Origin: Bacillota bacterium | Lineage (GTDB): Bacteria > Bacillota > Clostridia > Clostridiales > Clostridiaceae | Direction of reading: 5' to 3' | Assembly: GCA_023435985.1 (NCBI GenBank) | Contig: JAEZKY010000059.1 | Coordinates: 1-37,288 of the forward strand | DNA: 37,288 bases | In this document: positions 1 through 8,177 of the stretch, in pieces | How positions within the stretch are numbered: position 1 is the first letter of the stretch | Layout: each line of letters opens with the position of its first letter | Made by a program: the position numbers and the translations under genes | Notes under the pieces: model-generated | Told to the model about the DNA's origin: nothing | The model's database searches: none | Seen by the model: only the letters and a program-made list of their open reading frames with translations

Positions 1-102
1 TTGCAATATATATATAATTAATATTTTGATTTTTTTTCGAAAAGTCTTAGGATTTTCGATCCAAACTCTTAACTTATAACTCGTAATTCTTGACTGAATT
101 AC

Positions 103-1749
103 CTATTTCATTGAATTAATTACATTAGTAAGTGGTGGTATTACTTGCTTCTTTCTTGATAACACACCTGGTAAAAATGCCATTGAATCTTTTAATTCAA
201 CATTAAATGTTTTTTCAACATAATCTTGTCTTTCACCTGCAACTAATACCTGTGAACCTTCAGTTAATATATCAGTTAAAAGCAGCATTACCACATCATA
301 TCCTTTTTTATCTGCTTCACTTTTCATAAAGCTTAACATCTCATCTTTCAGTGGCATAAATCCATCTATATCCATCGTATTAACTTGAGCTACACCTACT
401 TTAGAATCGCCCATTGTGAAAGGCTTAAAGTCTTGGTTAAAAATTTCTGATACACTCTTTCCTTTTAATGAAGTTCCTGCTTTAAACATTTCTTTTGCAA
501 AATCTTCTAGGCTTGATATTCCAGCAATTTCAGCAAGTTTCCTGCATATAACTTTATCTTGTTCTGTACAAGTTGGACTCTTAAATAATAGAGTATCTGA
601 TATTATAGCTCCACATAATAATCCAGCCACTTCTTTAGATGGAGTCATATTATGTTCAAAATAACTTTTACCAACTATAGTTGATGAACTTCCAAGTGGT
701 TCATTTCTAAAGAAAATAGGATTACTTGTTTGAATATCTGCAACTCTGTGATGATCTATAATTTCAAGAACTTCCGCTTCTTCTAATCCATCTACAGATT
801 GACCTCTTTCATTATGATCCACTTGAATAACTTTTTTCTTGTGGTTTGAAATTAAATGATATCTCGAAACAGTTCCAATAACTTTTCCTTCTTCATCAAC
901 TACTGGATAGCTGTTGTATCTAGTTTCAGCCATAGTATCTTTAATATCATCAGCTAACTCATCCTTTGAAAAAGCTATTAAATCTTTAGTAGCCATGACA
1001 TAACTCACTGGTATACTTTGAATTAATAATCTTGAAGCTGTAAAAGAATCATGTGGTGTGCTTATTACGGTAACTCCATTTTCCTTAGCCTTTGAAAGCA
1101 AGCTTTCAGCAAGTTTATGAGAACCTGTTATTATAATTAATGATGCTTTTATATCAATTAAAGCTTCATGTACATCAGGTCTATCTCCTACAATTGCAAT
1201 ATCACCTTCATCAACAATTTCCTTTAAGCTTTCTGGCTGCATTGCTGAAACAGCAATTTTCCCTTTAAATACCTTATGAGTTTCATTTATGTATATACTA
1301 GTAGCAGAAAGTGTATCTAAAATATTCTCAATAGATGTTTTACTTTTTGCTAAAATATCATTATCTCCTATGTCCATATATGCAGATGTTAAATTTGAAA
1401 TTGAAAGAATTCCTATTAATCCACCTTTATCATCAACTACAGGCAAAGATTTTATATGATTGTCCCTCATAATATTCCATGCCATTCTTAAAGAGTAGTT
1501 TCCATTTATGGGCTTGATTGTGTCAAAGTTCAAATCTTCTACTTTGAGCTTAACTGTTTCTAATAATCTTGGAGCCTTAACACCAAAATAATCCAATATA
1601 AATTGCGTTTCTGCGTTTACATTTCCGAGTCTTACTGGTACAGCTGGAAGATCACTAGTCTTATTTTTAAATTCTGCATATCCATATGCAGCACAAATAG
1701 AATCTGAATCAGGATTTTTATGTCCAGTTACATAAACTACATTTTCCAA
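103..1749 (-). CDS. ppaC: Family II inorganic pyrophosphatase with CBS-DRTGG-CBS regulatory insert
   Basis: This 548-residue protein should hydrolyse pyrophosphate to phosphate in the cytoplasm with a Mn/Co-type metal centre. The N-terminal DHH phosphoesterase half shows GHKNPDSDS near residue 9. A regulatory insert of roughly 70-310 holds a CBS domain (KSLPVVDDKGG), a DRTGG-like segment and a second CBS domain (YNSYPVVDEEG). The DHH half then resumes with VDHNE and IDHHR, and the DHHA2 domain ends with the SRKKQ substrate-binding signature. Plain family II enzymes are near 310 residues, so the extra length is the insert, which in this family binds adenine nucleotides. The start is TTG, set by AGGAGG 8 nt upstream. 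It is a separate unit from the flagellar genes, divided from them by a terminator. Confidence 0.95.
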   Translation of the reverse strand: MENVVYVTGHKNPDSDSICAAYGYAEFKNKTSDLPAVPVRLGNVNAETQFILDYFGVKAPRLLETVKLKVEDLNFDTIKPINGNYSLRMAWNIMRDNHIKSLPVVDDKGGLIGILSISNLTSAYMDIGDNDILAKSKTSIENILDTLSATSIYINETHKVFKGKIAVSAMQPESLKEIVDEGDIAIVGDRPDVHEALIDIKASLIIITGSHKLAESLLSKAKENGVTVISTPHDSFTASRLLIQSIPVSYVMATKDLIAFSKDELADDIKDTMAETRYNSYPVVDEEGKVIGTVSRYHLISNHKKKVIQVDHNERGQSVDGLEEAEVLEIIDHHRVADIQTSNPIFFRNEPLGSSSTIVGKSYFEHNMTPSKEVAGLLCGAIISDTLLFKSPTCTEQDKVICRKLAEIAGISSLEDFAKEMFKAGTSLKGKSVSEIFNQDFKPFTMGDSKVGVAQVNTMDIDGFMPLKDEMLSFMKSEADKKGYDVVMLLLTDILTEGSQVLVAGERQDYVEKTFNVELKDSMAFLPGVLSRKKQVIPPLTNVINSMK

Positions 1750-1917
1750 AATAATTCCTCCTATAAATTTACATTTTATTTATAGATATTCAATTTTAAA
1801 TTTAAACTTATGTGGCAGCTTACCAAAATCACACAAAAGTTTAATAATAATACATAATTATTCTATATACAAATTAAATTTACAAATTGTTTATCTATAC
1901 GTGACTTATACATACTT

Positions 1918-1946
1918 ATTGTACTTATAAAACTTATTTATGTAAA
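1918..1946 (-). promoter_or_regulatory. Putative sigma-A promoter for the pyrophosphatase gene
   Basis: On the minus strand TTTACA (1946-1941) is followed after exactly 17 bp by TACAAT (1923-1918). Each hexamer matches the housekeeping consensus at 5 of 6 positions. It would leave a leader of about 160 nt before the TTG start. The region is very AT-rich and weaker matches lie closer to the gene, so this is a best candidate only. Confidence 0.4.
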
Positions 1947-1995
1947 GCCCCCTTAAGCAGTTTACAGTTTACAATTCCTAATTATGAGTTAAAGA

Positions 1996-2049
1996 AAAAA
2001 AGCCTTATTCAGTTATGACTTGTCACTCATCACTGAATAAAGGCTTTTT
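1996..2049 (-). terminator. Bidirectional intrinsic terminator ending the flagellar cluster
   Basis: A long stem pairs AAAAAGCCT-TATTCAGT (1996-2013) with ACTGAATA-AAGGCTTTTT (2032-2049) around an 18-nt loop, with one bulged base. On the minus strand the stem ends in a run of T, which gives the U-tract for transcripts leaving the flgG-like gene 110 nt upstream. The plus strand also ends in TTTTT. It separates the flagellar cluster from the pyrophosphatase gene. Confidence 0.85.
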
Positions 2050-2160
2050 ACTTTTCACTGAATAAATCTTGCTACCTATAGCACTGCTAATTTAATCATT
2101 CATATATGTAATTCTCATTAATCATACAAATATGTATATTTCATAGAATCTGAATTTACC

Positions 2161-2931
2161 CTAACTTCTCATGGCATTTATCATGCTCCAAAGATCATCT
2201 GTAGTAGTAAGTGCCTTTGAATTAAGTTGAAAAGCTTTTTGAGTTAATATGATATCAGTCATTGTTTCAGTCGTGTCTACATTAGAATTTTCTAATGATC
2301 CTGATACTATATTATAATTATTACTTGTTGTTACTTGAGCATCTGAACTTGGAATTAAACAATTTCCTCCTATTGGAGTAAAACTTCTATCTCCAACTGC
2401 CGTAAACACAGGAATAGTACCAATATTCACTTCACCTTGTTCAGTTTTTACTGTTATTCCACCTGCACTATCTATAGATACATTCTTGCTATTTAATACA
2501 GGATTTCCTTCTGAATAACCATTTTCATATTGAATATATACTTTTTTTCCATCTGAATTTACTAAAGTTCCATTTGAATCAACTTTAAAATTTCCATCCC
2601 TAGTATATACTATACTTCCATCAGCTTCTGAAAGCGCAAAATACCCTTCTCCATTTATTGCCAAATCCGTATTATTACCTGTTTTAGTAAAAGTTCCTTG
2701 AGTGTTTGTTGCATAATTTAAACCAAGCTTGACTCCAGTTCCTGATGTAGCTTTTGTATTTACAAGAGGAGTTCCTGCTCTATTTAAAGATTCTGTTACA
2801 AGATCTTTAAATCCTACATCTGTGCTTTTATAACCTGTTGTCTGCATATTAGCTAAATCATTTGAAAGATAATCAAGTTTCTCCTGATATGCATTTAGCC
2901 CGCTCTTTGCAGTGTCAAAAATATTAAACAT
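2161..2931 (-). CDS. flgG: Flagellar basal-body rod protein, FlgG/FlhP-like
   Basis: A 256-residue rod/hook family protein exported by the flagellar type III system. The N-terminal helix carries the rod signature LSNDLANMQTTGYKSTD (about residues 22-38). The middle has the FlgG-type motifs LAINGEGYFALS and YTRDGNFKVDSNG, and the C-terminal helix has LENSNVDTTETMTDIILTQKAFQLNSK. It is the same length as the preceding gene, matching the flhO-flhP pair of Bacillus and the flgF/flgG pair of clostridia. ATG start with a GGGGGA ribosome site. It contains a single Cys (GGNCLIP), unusual for an exported axial protein. Which paralogue is the true distal rod protein cannot be settled from sequence alone. 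Confidence 0.9.
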   Translation of the reverse strand: MFNIFDTAKSGLNAYQEKLDYLSNDLANMQTTGYKSTDVGFKDLVTESLNRAGTPLVNTKATSGTGVKLGLNYATNTQGTFTKTGNNTDLAINGEGYFALSEADGSIVYTRDGNFKVDSNGTLVNSDGKKVYIQYENGYSEGNPVLNSKNVSIDSAGGITVKTEQGEVNIGTIPVFTAVGDRSFTPIGGNCLIPSSDAQVTTSNNYNIVSGSLENSNVDTTETMTDIILTQKAFQLNSKALTTTDDLWSMINAMRS

Positions 2932-2963
2932 AAATTCTTCCCCCTAATCTTATCTATATATTA

Positions 2964-3734
2964 CTACACTTTTCCTAAATCATTAGCAGCTTTTTGCACC
3001 GTATCATCTTGCATTTTTACAAACTTTTGATTTGATTCGAATTGCCTTTTTATTTCCATAAGTTTTGTCATTTCAGCTGTAGCATCAACATTTGAAGCTT
3101 CAAGATATCCTTGTTTTACATTAACTTTAGCATTATAAATCGGATTTTGCTGAGTTATATAATTCTCACCAAGTGGTTCTAATGATTTATAATCTTGAAA
3201 ATCAGCTGTTAATAGCTTATCTGCAGCACCAGTTCCCACAACATTAATATTATTTTCTGCATCTATAGTAAACTTTGAGTCTCCAACATATATTGGCTCT
3301 CTTGCACCTGTAGTATTATTTACACCTAACACTTGGTTTCCATCATTAGTTATCAAATACCCCTGTTGATTAACCTTAAAATTACCATCTCTAGTATAAA
3401 CTTCTGTATTTCCATCTTGAGCCACAAAAAAACCACGTCCATCTATAGCCAAATCTGTTGAATTTCCTGTTGATTTAACAGATCCTTGAGTAAATGCAGT
3501 TTCTACATCATTAACTTTTACTCCTAAACTTAAATCTCCAATATTATTTCTCACATATTTATCACCCACAAGCTTTTGCCTATTAGATATCATAACATCA
3601 TTAAAGCTGCTTTTTGTAAGCTCACGTTCCTTAAATCCTGTGTTATTCATATTAGCGATGTTATTACTGACTACTTCTTGTTCATTCTGCAGTGCTATAA
3701 GTCCAGAAACAGAAGTATATAATCCTCTTATCAA
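2964..3734 (-). CDS. flgF: Flagellar basal-body rod protein, FlgF/FlhO-like
   Basis: A 256-residue rod protein family member. The N-terminus carries VSNNIANMNNTGFKERE (about 22-38), the centre DLAIDGRGFFVAQDG and YTRDGNFKVNQQG, and the C-terminus LEASNVDATAEMTKLMEIKRQFESNQK. It has no Cys. The start is TTG at 3734, one base after the TAA of the 57-codon gene upstream, with GGGAGAGG as ribosome site, so translation of the two is probably coupled. The next gene starts 32 nt downstream. The flgF label is by order and similarity; both rod paralogues have been called flgG in clostridia. Confidence 0.88.
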   Translation of the reverse strand: MIRGLYTSVSGLIALQNEQEVVSNNIANMNNTGFKERELTKSSFNDVMISNRQKLVGDKYVRNNIGDLSLGVKVNDVETAFTQGSVKSTGNSTDLAIDGRGFFVAQDGNTEVYTRDGNFKVNQQGYLITNDGNQVLGVNNTTGAREPIYVGDSKFTIDAENNINVVGTGAADKLLTADFQDYKSLEPLGENYITQQNPIYNAKVNVKQGYLEASNVDATAEMTKLMEIKRQFESNQKFVKMQDDTVQKAANDLGKV

Positions 3735-3735
3735 T

Positions 3736-3909
3736 TTAATCCTCTCCCTTTAAAATAGACTTGCGTTCATCCCCATAAATCATACCTAAAGCTCTAGCTT
3801 TTTCTTCTATTTGACTATCGGATAAATTATTATTATATTTATATCCAAACATAATTATTACACCTAAAATCAAACCAATTCCTATCCCAAATAAAACTTT
3901 GTTATCCAT
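3736..3909 (-). CDS. Small single-span membrane protein, 57 codons
   Basis: This short frame lies between the coiled-coil membrane protein and flgF. From the ATG at 3909 it encodes MDNKVLFGIGIGLILG, a hydrophobic segment over about residues 5-21, then a charged tail with SDSQIEEKARALGMIYGDE. The stop sits one base before the TTG start of flgF. No clear ribosome site precedes the ATG, but the start is only 20 nt after the upstream stop, so coupling is possible. The protein-like composition, fit between neighbours and shared strand argue for a real gene. I do not recognise the family. A sigma-28-like sequence lies inside it. Confidence 0.6.
   Translation of the reverse strand: MDNKVLFGIGIGLILGVIIMFGYKYNNNLSDSQIEEKARALGMIYGDERKSILKGED
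3815..3841 (-). promoter_or_regulatory. Possible internal sigma-28 promoter ahead of flgF-flgG
   Basis: On the minus strand TAAA (3841-3838) is followed after 16 bp by CCGATAG (3821-3815), 6 of 7 for the CCGATAA element with canonical spacing. It lies inside the 57-codon gene about 80 nt upstream of flgF. The stretch is also a low-complexity Tyr/Lys/Asn coding run, so chance is a real alternative. Confidence 0.3.
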
Positions 3910-3929
3910 AAGAAATATCAGGGCATTCT

Positions 3930-4439
3930 TTATTTTCTGAATAATCCTTTTACTAATAATACTTCCCCCTTACTCACAGATAAATCATAGCATATTTGTT
4001 CTACTGTTAATCCATCTTCTAAAAGCTTTTTAATACTCTGAGTTTTATTGCTATCTGCTTTCTCTGAAAAACTAATTTCTGATATTACATCGTCACCATA
4101 ATTCAAGTCGTAGGATGAATTTTCATCTATAATATCTTCTTTTAAACTTTTGATATCTTTTATATCTTCGTATACTTTTTCATTATTCTTAAGTTTATTA
4201 AAATTATTTTTTATTTCAATGATTTCTTCCTGTAATTCCGTTAGACTTTCAGCTATGTCTCTCCTTAGCCTTCCAATTTCAATTTTATAATCGCTTAGTC
4301 CATCCTTATTATCCTGTAGCATATCCTTAAAAGAGAATTTTGAACTTTCATCTTCATTATTCATTTTACTTTCTCTTTTTATAACACGATAATTATAGAT
4401 TACTAGAACACTTCCTATTATTAATAATATAAATGGCAT
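3930..4439 (-). CDS. Membrane-anchored coiled-coil protein with C-terminal HTH-like tail
   Basis: A 169-residue protein of unknown function. An N-terminal hydrophobic segment (MPFILLIIGSVLVIYNYRVI) suggests a membrane anchor. A long charged helical stretch (about 50-110, with repeated Leu/Ile heptads and many Lys/Glu) looks coiled-coil. The last 35 residues (LLEDGLTVEQICYDLSVSKGEVLLVKGLFRK) resemble a short helix-turn-helix. Similar unnamed proteins sit near sigma-28 and flgF/flgG genes in flagellar clusters of Firmicutes. ATG start with GAGGTG upstream. It lies between the sigma factor and the 57-codon membrane gene, so a role in late assembly or signalling is possible but unproven. Confidence 0.75.
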   Translation of the reverse strand: MPFILLIIGSVLVIYNYRVIKRESKMNNEDESSKFSFKDMLQDNKDGLSDYKIEIGRLRRDIAESLTELQEEIIEIKNNFNKLKNNEKVYEDIKDIKSLKEDIIDENSSYDLNYGDDVISEISFSEKADSNKTQSIKKLLEDGLTVEQICYDLSVSKGEVLLVKGLFRK

Positions 4440-4495
4440 AAGGCACCTCTATTCAGTTAACACTTAATAATTTATGTATATTGGTCAATTAGTGT

Positions 4496-5230
4496 CTAAT
4501 TATAATAATGCAGCTTTTTCATGCATTCCCTAAGGCTTATAATAGCCCTGCTATGTAATTGACAAACTCTAGATTCAGATACGCCTAACACTGATCCTAT
4601 TTCTTTTAACGTTAAGCCTTCATAATAATAAAGGTTTAAAATCACTCTATCCTTTTCTTTAAGTAAATCTATTGCTTTCGTAAGGATCTCTAGCTGCTCT
4701 TTATCCTGCAAATATGTATCAGGGCTCGGACTATTTTTATCCTCTATAATTCCAATGAGATTTACATCCTCATCATCTGAAAAAATCACATTTTCCAGAG
4801 ATACCATTGAAATATAATTTATGTAATTCTCAATTTCCGCGACTTCATTTAGTGAAATCTTCAAATGCACTGCTATTTCATTGTTGGTAGGTTCCCTTAA
4901 AAACTCCATCTGCAGGGTATCAATAGCTTTATTGTATCTATTTAACTTGTCCATGGCCCCTTTTGATATGGGCCTATTTTTTCTAAGTTCATCTATCATT
5001 GCACCCTTAATTCTTATTGATGCATATGATGAAAATTTCATTCCCTTTGTATCATCAAATTTATTTAAAGCATCCATAAGCCCTATCATTCCATAGCTGA
5101 CTAAATCCTCATATTCCATATATTTATTTTTTCCAAACATAACCCTTGAAGCAATATATTTTACTAATGGAATATATTCTTTAATTATCTGTTCTTTTCC
5201 ATTGACCTTTTTTATGACCGCTGCTTCCAT
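4496..5230 (-). CDS. fliA: Flagellar sigma factor, sigma-28/SigD
   Basis: A 244-residue group 3 sigma factor that directs RNA polymerase to late flagellar and motility promoters. Region 2 shows YIPLVKYIASRVMFGK and the YEDLVSYGMIGLMDAL helix, followed by FSSYASIRIKGAMIDELRKNRP. Region 3 is near 95-150, and region 4 ends with LTLKEIGSVLGVSESRVCQLHSRA, the helix-turn-helix for the -35 element. Length is normal for the family. ATG with GGAGGTAAT upstream. It sits near the end of the early gene cluster, as sigD does in Bacillus. Probable targets in this window are the TAAA-N16-CCGATAA-like sites before glf, pseI, flagellin and the FliD-like gene. No flgM anti-sigma gene is visible. Confidence 0.95.
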   Translation of the reverse strand: MEAAVIKKVNGKEQIIKEYIPLVKYIASRVMFGKNKYMEYEDLVSYGMIGLMDALNKFDDTKGMKFSSYASIRIKGAMIDELRKNRPISKGAMDKLNRYNKAIDTLQMEFLREPTNNEIAVHLKISLNEVAEIENYINYISMVSLENVIFSDDEDVNLIGIIEDKNSPSPDTYLQDKEQLEILTKAIDLLKEKDRVILNLYYYEGLTLKEIGSVLGVSESRVCQLHSRAIISLRECMKKLHYYN

Positions 5231-5307
5231 ATTCTATTACCTCCCCATATACTTCCCTCATCTATATTATAGCCTATACCTTAAGCCTTATTTTCATATA
5301 TCAAAAT

Positions 5308-5949
5308 TTAAGCATTTGCTCTCTGCCTTCTCACTACTTCAAAAAGTCCTTGAATAATTTTTTCACTTTGTGCCTGTGTTATATCTAAAAATCTGAGTCC
5401 ACATAATTTTTGTTTATCTATTGTATTCTCAATTCTTACAATATCGCACTTTATTTCAAATTCAATTGTATTTAATTTAAAATTAACCAAAATTAAATCT
5501 TTCATCTCAATCTTTTCATTCCCTTTTAGTTTCAAGCCGCCCGCGCTTAAATCTACCATTAACCCATTTTCATAAGGAATACTATCAAACTCTTCTTCTT
5601 GAGCATTAGTAATTATTTTGTATTCTACTGCATCAACAAAGCTAACTCTAAAGAAATTTCTCCTTTGTATTTTGGTTACATTAAAAGGTTTTGATATTTC
5701 ATAATATATTATGTTTCCTTCTCTGCCTCTTGATATTATTTCCGAATAAAAATTAAAACATCTGTTCTCATCTAAATAAGAATTCATTTCAATTTCCTCT
5801 TTCGGATTAAGCATTAAATATTCTCCATTATTAACTGGTAAGTTTATTCTTAAAAAATTTTCATGTACGTCTATTATTAAAGCCTTGTATACTTTATCTG
5901 CCACAATTACTTCTAGTTTGTCGTTTACTTCTAAGTTAAAATTATCCAC
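5308..5949 (-). CDS. PilZ-domain c-di-GMP-binding flagellar brake, YcgR type
   Basis: A 213-residue protein with a YcgR N-terminal domain (about 1-90) and a C-terminal PilZ domain. Both c-di-GMP motifs are present: RRNFFR at 96-101 (RxxxR) and DLSAGG at 133-138 (D/NxSxxG). Family members slow the flagellar motor, or change its bias, when c-di-GMP is high. Location inside the flagellar cluster between flhG and fliA supports a motor role (YcgR/FlgZ/DgrA-like). The start is GTG, preceded by AGGAGGAG. No diguanylate cyclase or phosphodiesterase gene is in the window. Confidence 0.92.
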   Translation of the reverse strand: MDNFNLEVNDKLEVIVADKVYKALIIDVHENFLRINLPVNNGEYLMLNPKEEIEMNSYLDENRCFNFYSEIISRGREGNIIYYEISKPFNVTKIQRRNFFRVSFVDAVEYKIITNAQEEEFDSIPYENGLMVDLSAGGLKLKGNEKIEMKDLILVNFKLNTIEFEIKCDIVRIENTIDKQKLCGLRFLDITQAQSEKIIQGLFEVVRRQRANA

Positions 5950-5961
5950 TTTTAACTCCTC

Positions 5962-6822
5962 CTACGAAAATATATTGAATAATCTTCTAAATAACCCTTT
6001 TGCTCCATCCATTGTATTTACATCTTGTCCAATAAGTTTCATAGCTATATTTTCAATATCTCTAGCTGCCTCACAATTTGGATACAATACAACAAAAGGC
6101 TTTTGTTGTCTTACGCTTTGCACTAATTTTTTATCTTCTAATATGCTTCCTAAATATTCAATATTTATCTCTAAAAATCTGCTAACTGCTCTATCAAATT
6201 TTTTGAATGTTTCTTCGCCTTCTTCTTTAGTAAAAGCCTTATTTACAACAATTTTTGCTTTATCTTTTAGTTTATAATGATCAGTAGCTTTAATTAAACT
6301 GTAGCCATCTGTTAGTGATGTAGGTTCAGGAGTAGTTACAATAATTAATTCTTCAGATGCTGCTATAAAAGATAAAACATCTCTATTAACTCCAGCACCT
6401 GTGTCCATAAGAATATAGTCATATTCATCTAATGCTTCAAGTTTCTCTAAAAACATTTTTCTCTGATCTTCTTCCAAATCTTGTGCTCTAGTTAAAGCAG
6501 ATCCAGCAGGAATTAAATGAACTCCATTAGTACCTTCTATAATTATATCCTTTATTTCCAAACCAGTAAATAGTATATCGAATATATTATGTTTTGGATA
6601 CAATCCCATTAATACATCATCATTACCCATACCTAGATCTGCATCAAAAATCAACACTTTTTTTCCTTTATTTTGAAGTGCTATAGCTAAATTCACAACG
6701 AAATTACTTTTACCAACTCCGCCTTTTCCAGATGTTACAGTAATAATTTTAGTAGAAGCTTGTTTTTTCTCTTCTTCTTCATTATTAATCAATTTTCGTA
6801 ATGATTCAGCTTGATCTAGCAT
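5962..6822 (-). CDS. flhG: Flagellum number regulator FlhG (MinD-like ATPase)
   Basis: A 286-residue ParA/MinD-family ATPase controlling number and placement of flagella together with FlhF. The deviant Walker A motif KGGVGKS is at 33-39 after VTSG, the A' region reads VLIFDADLGMGNDDVLMG, and the Walker B equivalent is YILMDTGAG. A short N-terminal helix (LDQAESLRKLI) resembles the DQAxxLR segment by which FlhG stimulates the FlhF GTPase. Its ATG lies inside the end of flhF with a 7-nt overlap, preceded by GGGGAGGA, so the two are coupled. FlhF-FlhG is a standard pair. Confidence 0.95.
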   Translation of the reverse strand: MLDQAESLRKLINNEEEEKKQASTKIITVTSGKGGVGKSNFVVNLAIALQNKGKKVLIFDADLGMGNDDVLMGLYPKHNIFDILFTGLEIKDIIIEGTNGVHLIPAGSALTRAQDLEEDQRKMFLEKLEALDEYDYILMDTGAGVNRDVLSFIAASEELIIVTTPEPTSLTDGYSLIKATDHYKLKDKAKIVVNKAFTKEEGEETFKKFDRAVSRFLEINIEYLGSILEDKKLVQSVRQQKPFVVLYPNCEAARDIENIAMKLIGQDVNTMDGAKGLFRRLFNIFS

Positions 6823-8177
6823 ATAATTTCCTCCCCAAGGATAAAACTTGCAACTTTTTCTTTTTCAGGCACCATTATATCATCTGGAACATTTTGCCCT
6901 GTAGTTATAAAGCTGATTGGCTTATTTGAAATTTTAGCTATATTATACAACGAACCATATACCGTAGTTTCATCAAGTTTTGTGATAATAACATTATCAT
7001 ATTTAAGTTCTGAATAGCCTTTTAAAATACTTTGAATATCGCTATTTTTAGTTGTTGCACTTATAACCATGCATGTATAATCAGGATTTGCTTTTTGAAC
7101 AAAAGCCCTAAGTTCAGAAATTTGCATTGCATTCTTGCTGCTTCTTCCTGTGGTATCTATAAGTATTACATCACATTCCTTCATAGACTCAATTGCCTCT
7201 TCCATTTCTTTCATTGTAATGACTACTTTAAACGGAATATTCATTATTTCTGCATAAGTTTTTAATTGTTCTATTGCACCAATTCTATATGTGTCAACTG
7301 TTATTAAACCAACTTTTTTCTTTTCAACTAATGCAAGCCTGCCTGCTAACTTTGCTATAGTTGTTGTTTTTCCTACTCCTGTAGGTCCTACTAATACAAT
7401 ACGCCCATTTAAACTTTTACTAGATACTAAAATATCTCTTTCAAAAACATCTCTTAAAACTTCTGTCTCCTCAATATCAACATTAGAATTTCCTTCTGCT
7501 ATGCTGATAATTTCTTCTTGGAATTCTTCATCAATATCTAATTTCCTTAACTTTTCCTTTAATAAGCCATCTCCATTTTCTTCATATACAGAATTCTTTA
7601 TTACCTTATTGAGTAAATTTTTTAATTCACTCACTTCTTTGTGTATAGATTCTATATCAGAATTGTCAATATCACTATCTTTTAAATTCGATATATTTTT
7701 ATCAGCCTTTTCACTTTTTTTAGGCATCCTATTTATCTCATTTATTATTTCTAAATCATTTTTTTCTTCTTCATCTTTTAAAGATTCTTTCTCTACATTT
7801 AAATTATGTTCTAGTATCCTATCATTTAACGTTTCAATGTTTCTTTCTTCATTAATGTCCGCTTTCTTTTGATCAAATAATTTATCGTCCTGCATAAGCT
7901 TTTTTATGCTTTCTAATGAATTCTTAAACTCTTCCTCGTCATTTTGTTTATAAGAATCATTATTTTGCTTAAAGCCTCTCTCTCTACTATCCTTTTTCTT
8001 TTCTACAGAATTTTCAACTGCTGCTGTAACTTCAATTACTTTTTTAGAAAATAAGCCAGTAAAGCCAGGCTTCCTGACTTTTCTTTGGCTTATTATTATA
8101 GCATCTTTTCCAAGTTCATACCTAATGCGTGTCAAACCTTCATTCATGTCTTTTACTAGATACTTTTTTATAACCAT
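6816..8177 (-). CDS. flhF: Flagellar biosynthesis GTPase FlhF
   Basis: A 453-residue SRP-type GTPase that helps place the flagellar base at the membrane. An N-terminal B region (MVIKKYLVKDMNEGLTRIRYELGKDA) is followed by a long Lys/Glu/Asp/Asn-rich linker (about 60-185), a four-helix N domain, and the G domain with Walker A GPTGVGKT at 264-271, DTYRIGAIEQLKTYAEIM, DTTGRS and the TKLDE guanine-specificity motif. The ATG follows the flhA TAG directly with no spacer and the ribosome site lies inside flhA, so it is probably translated by coupling. The linker is long and poorly conserved, normal for this family. Confidence 0.95.
   Translation of the reverse strand: MVIKKYLVKDMNEGLTRIRYELGKDAIIISQRKVRKPGFTGLFSKKVIEVTAAVENSVEKKKDSRERGFKQNNDSYKQNDEEEFKNSLESIKKLMQDDKLFDQKKADINEERNIETLNDRILEHNLNVEKESLKDEEEKNDLEIINEINRMPKKSEKADKNISNLKDSDIDNSDIESIHKEVSELKNLLNKVIKNSVYEENGDGLLKEKLRKLDIDEEFQEEIISIAEGNSNVDIEETEVLRDVFERDILVSSKSLNGRIVLVGPTGVGKTTTIAKLAGRLALVEKKKVGLITVDTYRIGAIEQLKTYAEIMNIPFKVVITMKEMEEAIESMKECDVILIDTTGRSSKNAMQISELRAFVQKANPDYTCMVISATTKNSDIQSILKGYSELKYDNVIITKLDETTVYGSLYNIAKISNKPISFITTGQNVPDDIMVPEKEKVASFILGEEIIC

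Larger units (their letters stand above)
1750..2160. other. Intergenic region between flgG-like gene and pyrophosphatase
   Basis: About 410 nt without a gene. It holds the leader and putative promoter of the pyrophosphatase gene, a TTTACAGTTTACAATT-type repeat near 1958-1990 related to sequences in other gaps of this window, and a strong hairpin terminator at 1996-2049. I see no reading frame of note and no structured RNA family. Confidence 0.6.

Noticed and set aside
37..59. Hairpin TCGAAAA/TTTTCGA as a terminator of the pyrophosphatase gene
   Set aside because: On the minus strand it is followed by A and not T, so there is no U-tract in the right direction.
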